A stretch of DNA of 64,000 bases. Origin: Aquimarina sp. BL5 (GTDB lineage Bacteria; Bacteroidota; Bacteroidia; Flavobacteriales; Flavobacteriaceae). How positions within the stretch are numbered: the first letter of the stretch is position 1; each line of letters begins with the position of its first letter. A program made the translations under genes and the position numbers. Of this stretch, positions 63,201 to 64,000 are shown one piece after another. The notes beneath the pieces are model-generated. The model searched no databases, was not told the origin of the DNA, and saw only the letters and a program-made list of their open reading frames with translations. The stretch lies in the NCBI RefSeq assembly GCF_003443675.1, contig NZ_CP031963.1, positions 2,813,501 through 2,877,500 of the forward strand, written 5' to 3'.

Positions 63201-63323
63201 TCCATTATCTGAGGTAACGATACCGCTAACATCAATTTGAGCAGATAAACCTGACCCCATCATAATTAAAAGAATTGGGATACACTTTCTTAGTAACTTT
63301 AAGTACGTATACTTTTCATTCAT
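60282..63323 (-). CDS. SusC-family TonB-dependent transporter of the uronate PUL
   Basis: 1013 residues. Signal (IPILLIMMGSGLSAQ), CarboxypepD_reg-like domain (DVSGIVTSDNGVPIPGANVKIK, about 28-110), plug with the start motif SLEQIVVVGYGSRRKSDVTGS and the plug loop IYGSRGSNGVVLVTTKKGRKG, and a large barrel ending VNFSLGVKF with a terminal Phe. It takes up the oligosaccharide generated outside the cell and is the first gene of the susCD-GH88-GH2 operon. The upstream 234 bases are AT-rich and probably hold the regulated promoter, adjacent to the HTCS gene. Confidence 0.95.
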   Translation of the reverse strand: MNEKYTYLKLLRKCIPILLIMMGSGLSAQIDVSGIVTSDNGVPIPGANVKIKNTTNGTTTDFDGLYTISVPDENSILVFSYVGFTDQEIKVGSNKNINVTLTTSVESLEQIVVVGYGSRRKSDVTGSVSSVNSEELNAFPVLDAAQALQGRAAGVVVQSNNGGEPGAPINVRIRGNTSINASSAPLIVVDGFVGGVFPQANDIESIEILKDASATAIYGSRGSNGVVLVTTKKGRKGKLSVEVNTTYSIQNTANRLDLLNADQFAAYQQTINSGYVQGPVNTDWQDLLYRSGSTANHQFSFSGGSDKINFYASATYFKQEGVIINSEFERISFLSNIDAQVTDKLKLGANIFGSRGNKDGVPTQSTGSTVNGGGDDVVSLLFRFAPDLGVQDANGLNTINSVGDNVDNPFAIATESIDETKTDNYRANLYANYDIFENLTFKTTFGFSTINGTQGTFSPSTLITTAGAGTGGRATITNSKSTSVLSENYLTYKAEIGKGNLTLLAGYSYQKNATDRFSAGAEGFTSDSFSYHALQTGSNQLIPTSSFSEIEIQSQFGRLNFDYDDKYLLTATVRRDGSSNFAKNEKYAIFPSGAFGWKISNENFLKDNQTVSNLKLRASYGVTGNQAIVAYGSLASFASVFTPINGQTVINVTPNQVANPDLKWESSYQTNIGLDLGMFSNRISLSLDYYNINTKDLIIADSSQPEYLGFLTAASLRNVGEINNKGFEITLNTRNISNENFSWTTDFNWSTNKNEFVSLLNGEDIFQDASPGYFNIDQTHVLREGEAVGVFWGYEYRGVYQGGALPEGTAVFEGGEAGDQLFTDLADEDGNLDGVITTDDQQIIGDPNPDFTIGITNTFTYKDIDLSIFFQGAYGGDVMNLTNVQLFNGDSNTTTDVLNAWTPTNTNTDIPSAKLRGKQISSRFVEDGSYIRLKNIALGYNLPSQVTDKLRMDSIRVSISAQNLVTFTDYSGLDPEVNFLGGGGSGSQNTFNGFDFGNYPTVRSVNFSLGVKF

Positions 63324-63557
63324 GAGTGTTGATTTATGTTAGTGAGTATTTCTAATAGAGGTATATAATCAGAAGACAAAAAAATACAATACACAGCGAG
63401 AAAAGAAGCTGTAAAAAAATATATCTGTTTTGTTTCCAATTCATACTCAAACCTAGTTAAAACACTATATCTAAAAGTTCAAAAAAGGGTATACTTATGT
63501 ACTAAACGCTGATTATTAGTAGATAAGAAGAGATATTCTTATAAAAACTACCTTTTT

Positions 63558-64000
63558 TTAAGAAAAGAATTTTGAAGCGTATTCTGAAGGTGTTTGATCA
63601 AAATGTTTTTTGAAGCATTTTGTAAAATATTTTGGGTTTCGAAAACCAACTTTGTAGCAAACCTCTGAAATATTTATCTGACCTAATTCCAATAATTGAG
63701 ATGCTCTTTTCATTCTTATAGAGTGAATGAATTCATTAGGTGTTAAATTTGTCCATCCTTTAATCTTAGAAAATAACATTGTCCTACTTACTCCTAGCTC
63801 TGAGCTAAAGTATGGGATATCAAAAGACGTGTTGCTTATATTATCTTCCACGATTTTCACTGCTTTTTTCAACAGCTCTTCATCAACAGAAGTCACCGTT
63901 ATATCTGATGATTTATAGTCATTGGATGAGAACTTTTCTTTTTGTTTTTGTATGGAAGAAAGTAAGTTTTTAATCGTTAATAAAAACTCTTTTACGTTAA
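63558..64000 (-). CDS. Partial hybrid two-component (HTCS-type) regulator, C-terminal AraC domain
   Basis: The frame is open to the window edge, so only the last 147 codons are visible. Residues just inside the edge ([22 protein letters not shown]) look like the linker after a receiver domain. Then comes [24 protein letters not shown], and an AraC-type double helix-turn-helix ([56 protein letters not shown]). In Bacteroidota this layout ends hybrid sensor-regulators that control the next-door susCD operon. The kinase and sensor parts must lie beyond 64000. It should activate the downstream PUL in response to an oligosaccharide. Confidence 0.85.
   Translation of the reverse strand, partial: NVKEFLLTIKNLLSSIQKQKEKFSSNDYKSSDITVTSVDEELLKKAVKIVEDNISNTSFDIPYFSSELGVSRTMLFSKIKGWTNLTPNEFIHSIRMKRASQLLELGQINISEVCYKVGFRNPKYFTKCFKKHFDQTPSEYASKFFS

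Noticed and set aside
1..64000. tRNA, rRNA, CRISPR arrays, insertion sequences, phage or integrase genes
   Set aside because: Scanning by eye found no T-loop-like GTTCGA motifs, no regularly spaced repeats and no transposase or integrase motifs. A dedicated search would be needed to exclude short RNAs.

Overview
The window is a 64 kb piece of a Bacteroidota chromosome, almost certainly a marine member of the Flavobacteriaceae. The evidence is low GC, two SusC/SusD pairs, two secreted enzymes with type IX secretion (T9SS) C-terminal sorting domains, a partial hybrid two-component (HTCS-type) regulator, many lipoproteins, and promoters of the Bacteroidota form TAnnTTTG. A genus such as Aquimarina would fit, but that is only an inference. 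No tRNA, rRNA, CRISPR array, insertion sequence, integrase or phage gene was seen.

Layout. 1-6.6 kb: the 2-oxoglutarate dehydrogenase E2 (cut by the window edge) and E1 genes, small envelope genes, and a polyprenyl diphosphate synthase with an overlapping small gene. 6.7-13.5 kb: a TetR-controlled RND efflux operon (regulator, TolC, adaptor, pump) with a clear operator over its promoter. 13.5-17.8 kb: a SusC/SusD pair without a hydrolase. 18-34 kb: mostly housekeeping genes (aspS, ClC transporter, cold shock protein, signalling nucleotidyltransferase plus exonuclease, tadA, dxs), together with a T9SS alpha-amylase and a T9SS M36 metallopeptidase. 34.4-39.9 kb: deoxynucleotide metabolism (dgt, nrdA, nrdB). 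40.3-47.4 kb: an ECF sigma factor, a membrane anti-sigma-like TPR protein, a CHAT-domain caspase-fold protein, an OmpA-family protein and two lipoproteins. 47.5-53.4 kb: DUF3109, MarC, small membrane proteins, a CtpA-type protease, a deoxycytidylate deaminase-like enzyme, HupE and MscS. 53.6-64 kb: a polysaccharide-utilization locus (uxaC, GH2, GH88, SusD, SusC, HTCS) for a uronic-acid-containing glycan.

The most interesting region is 40.3-47.4 kb. The sigma and anti-sigma genes are directly abutted. The CHAT protein has an intact His/Cys dyad and a predicted periplasmic orientation, the same side as the TPR part of the anti-sigma protein. The two lipoprotein genes that flank the cluster carry the same two-block upstream element, GTTnACCT-N13-GATACTAA, and lack an obvious housekeeping -7 box. 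The OmpA-family gene has a weaker copy. I read this as a candidate envelope-stress or signalling regulon with a caspase-like component. The function and the links between the genes are inferred, not shown.

Other notable signals are a 10+10+10 bp operator in front of the efflux operon, two overlapping palindromes upstream of the orphan susC, a ClC protein whose gating glutamate is replaced by leucine, a probably near-leaderless dxs mRNA, and a hairpin-dense stretch between nrdB and nrdA.
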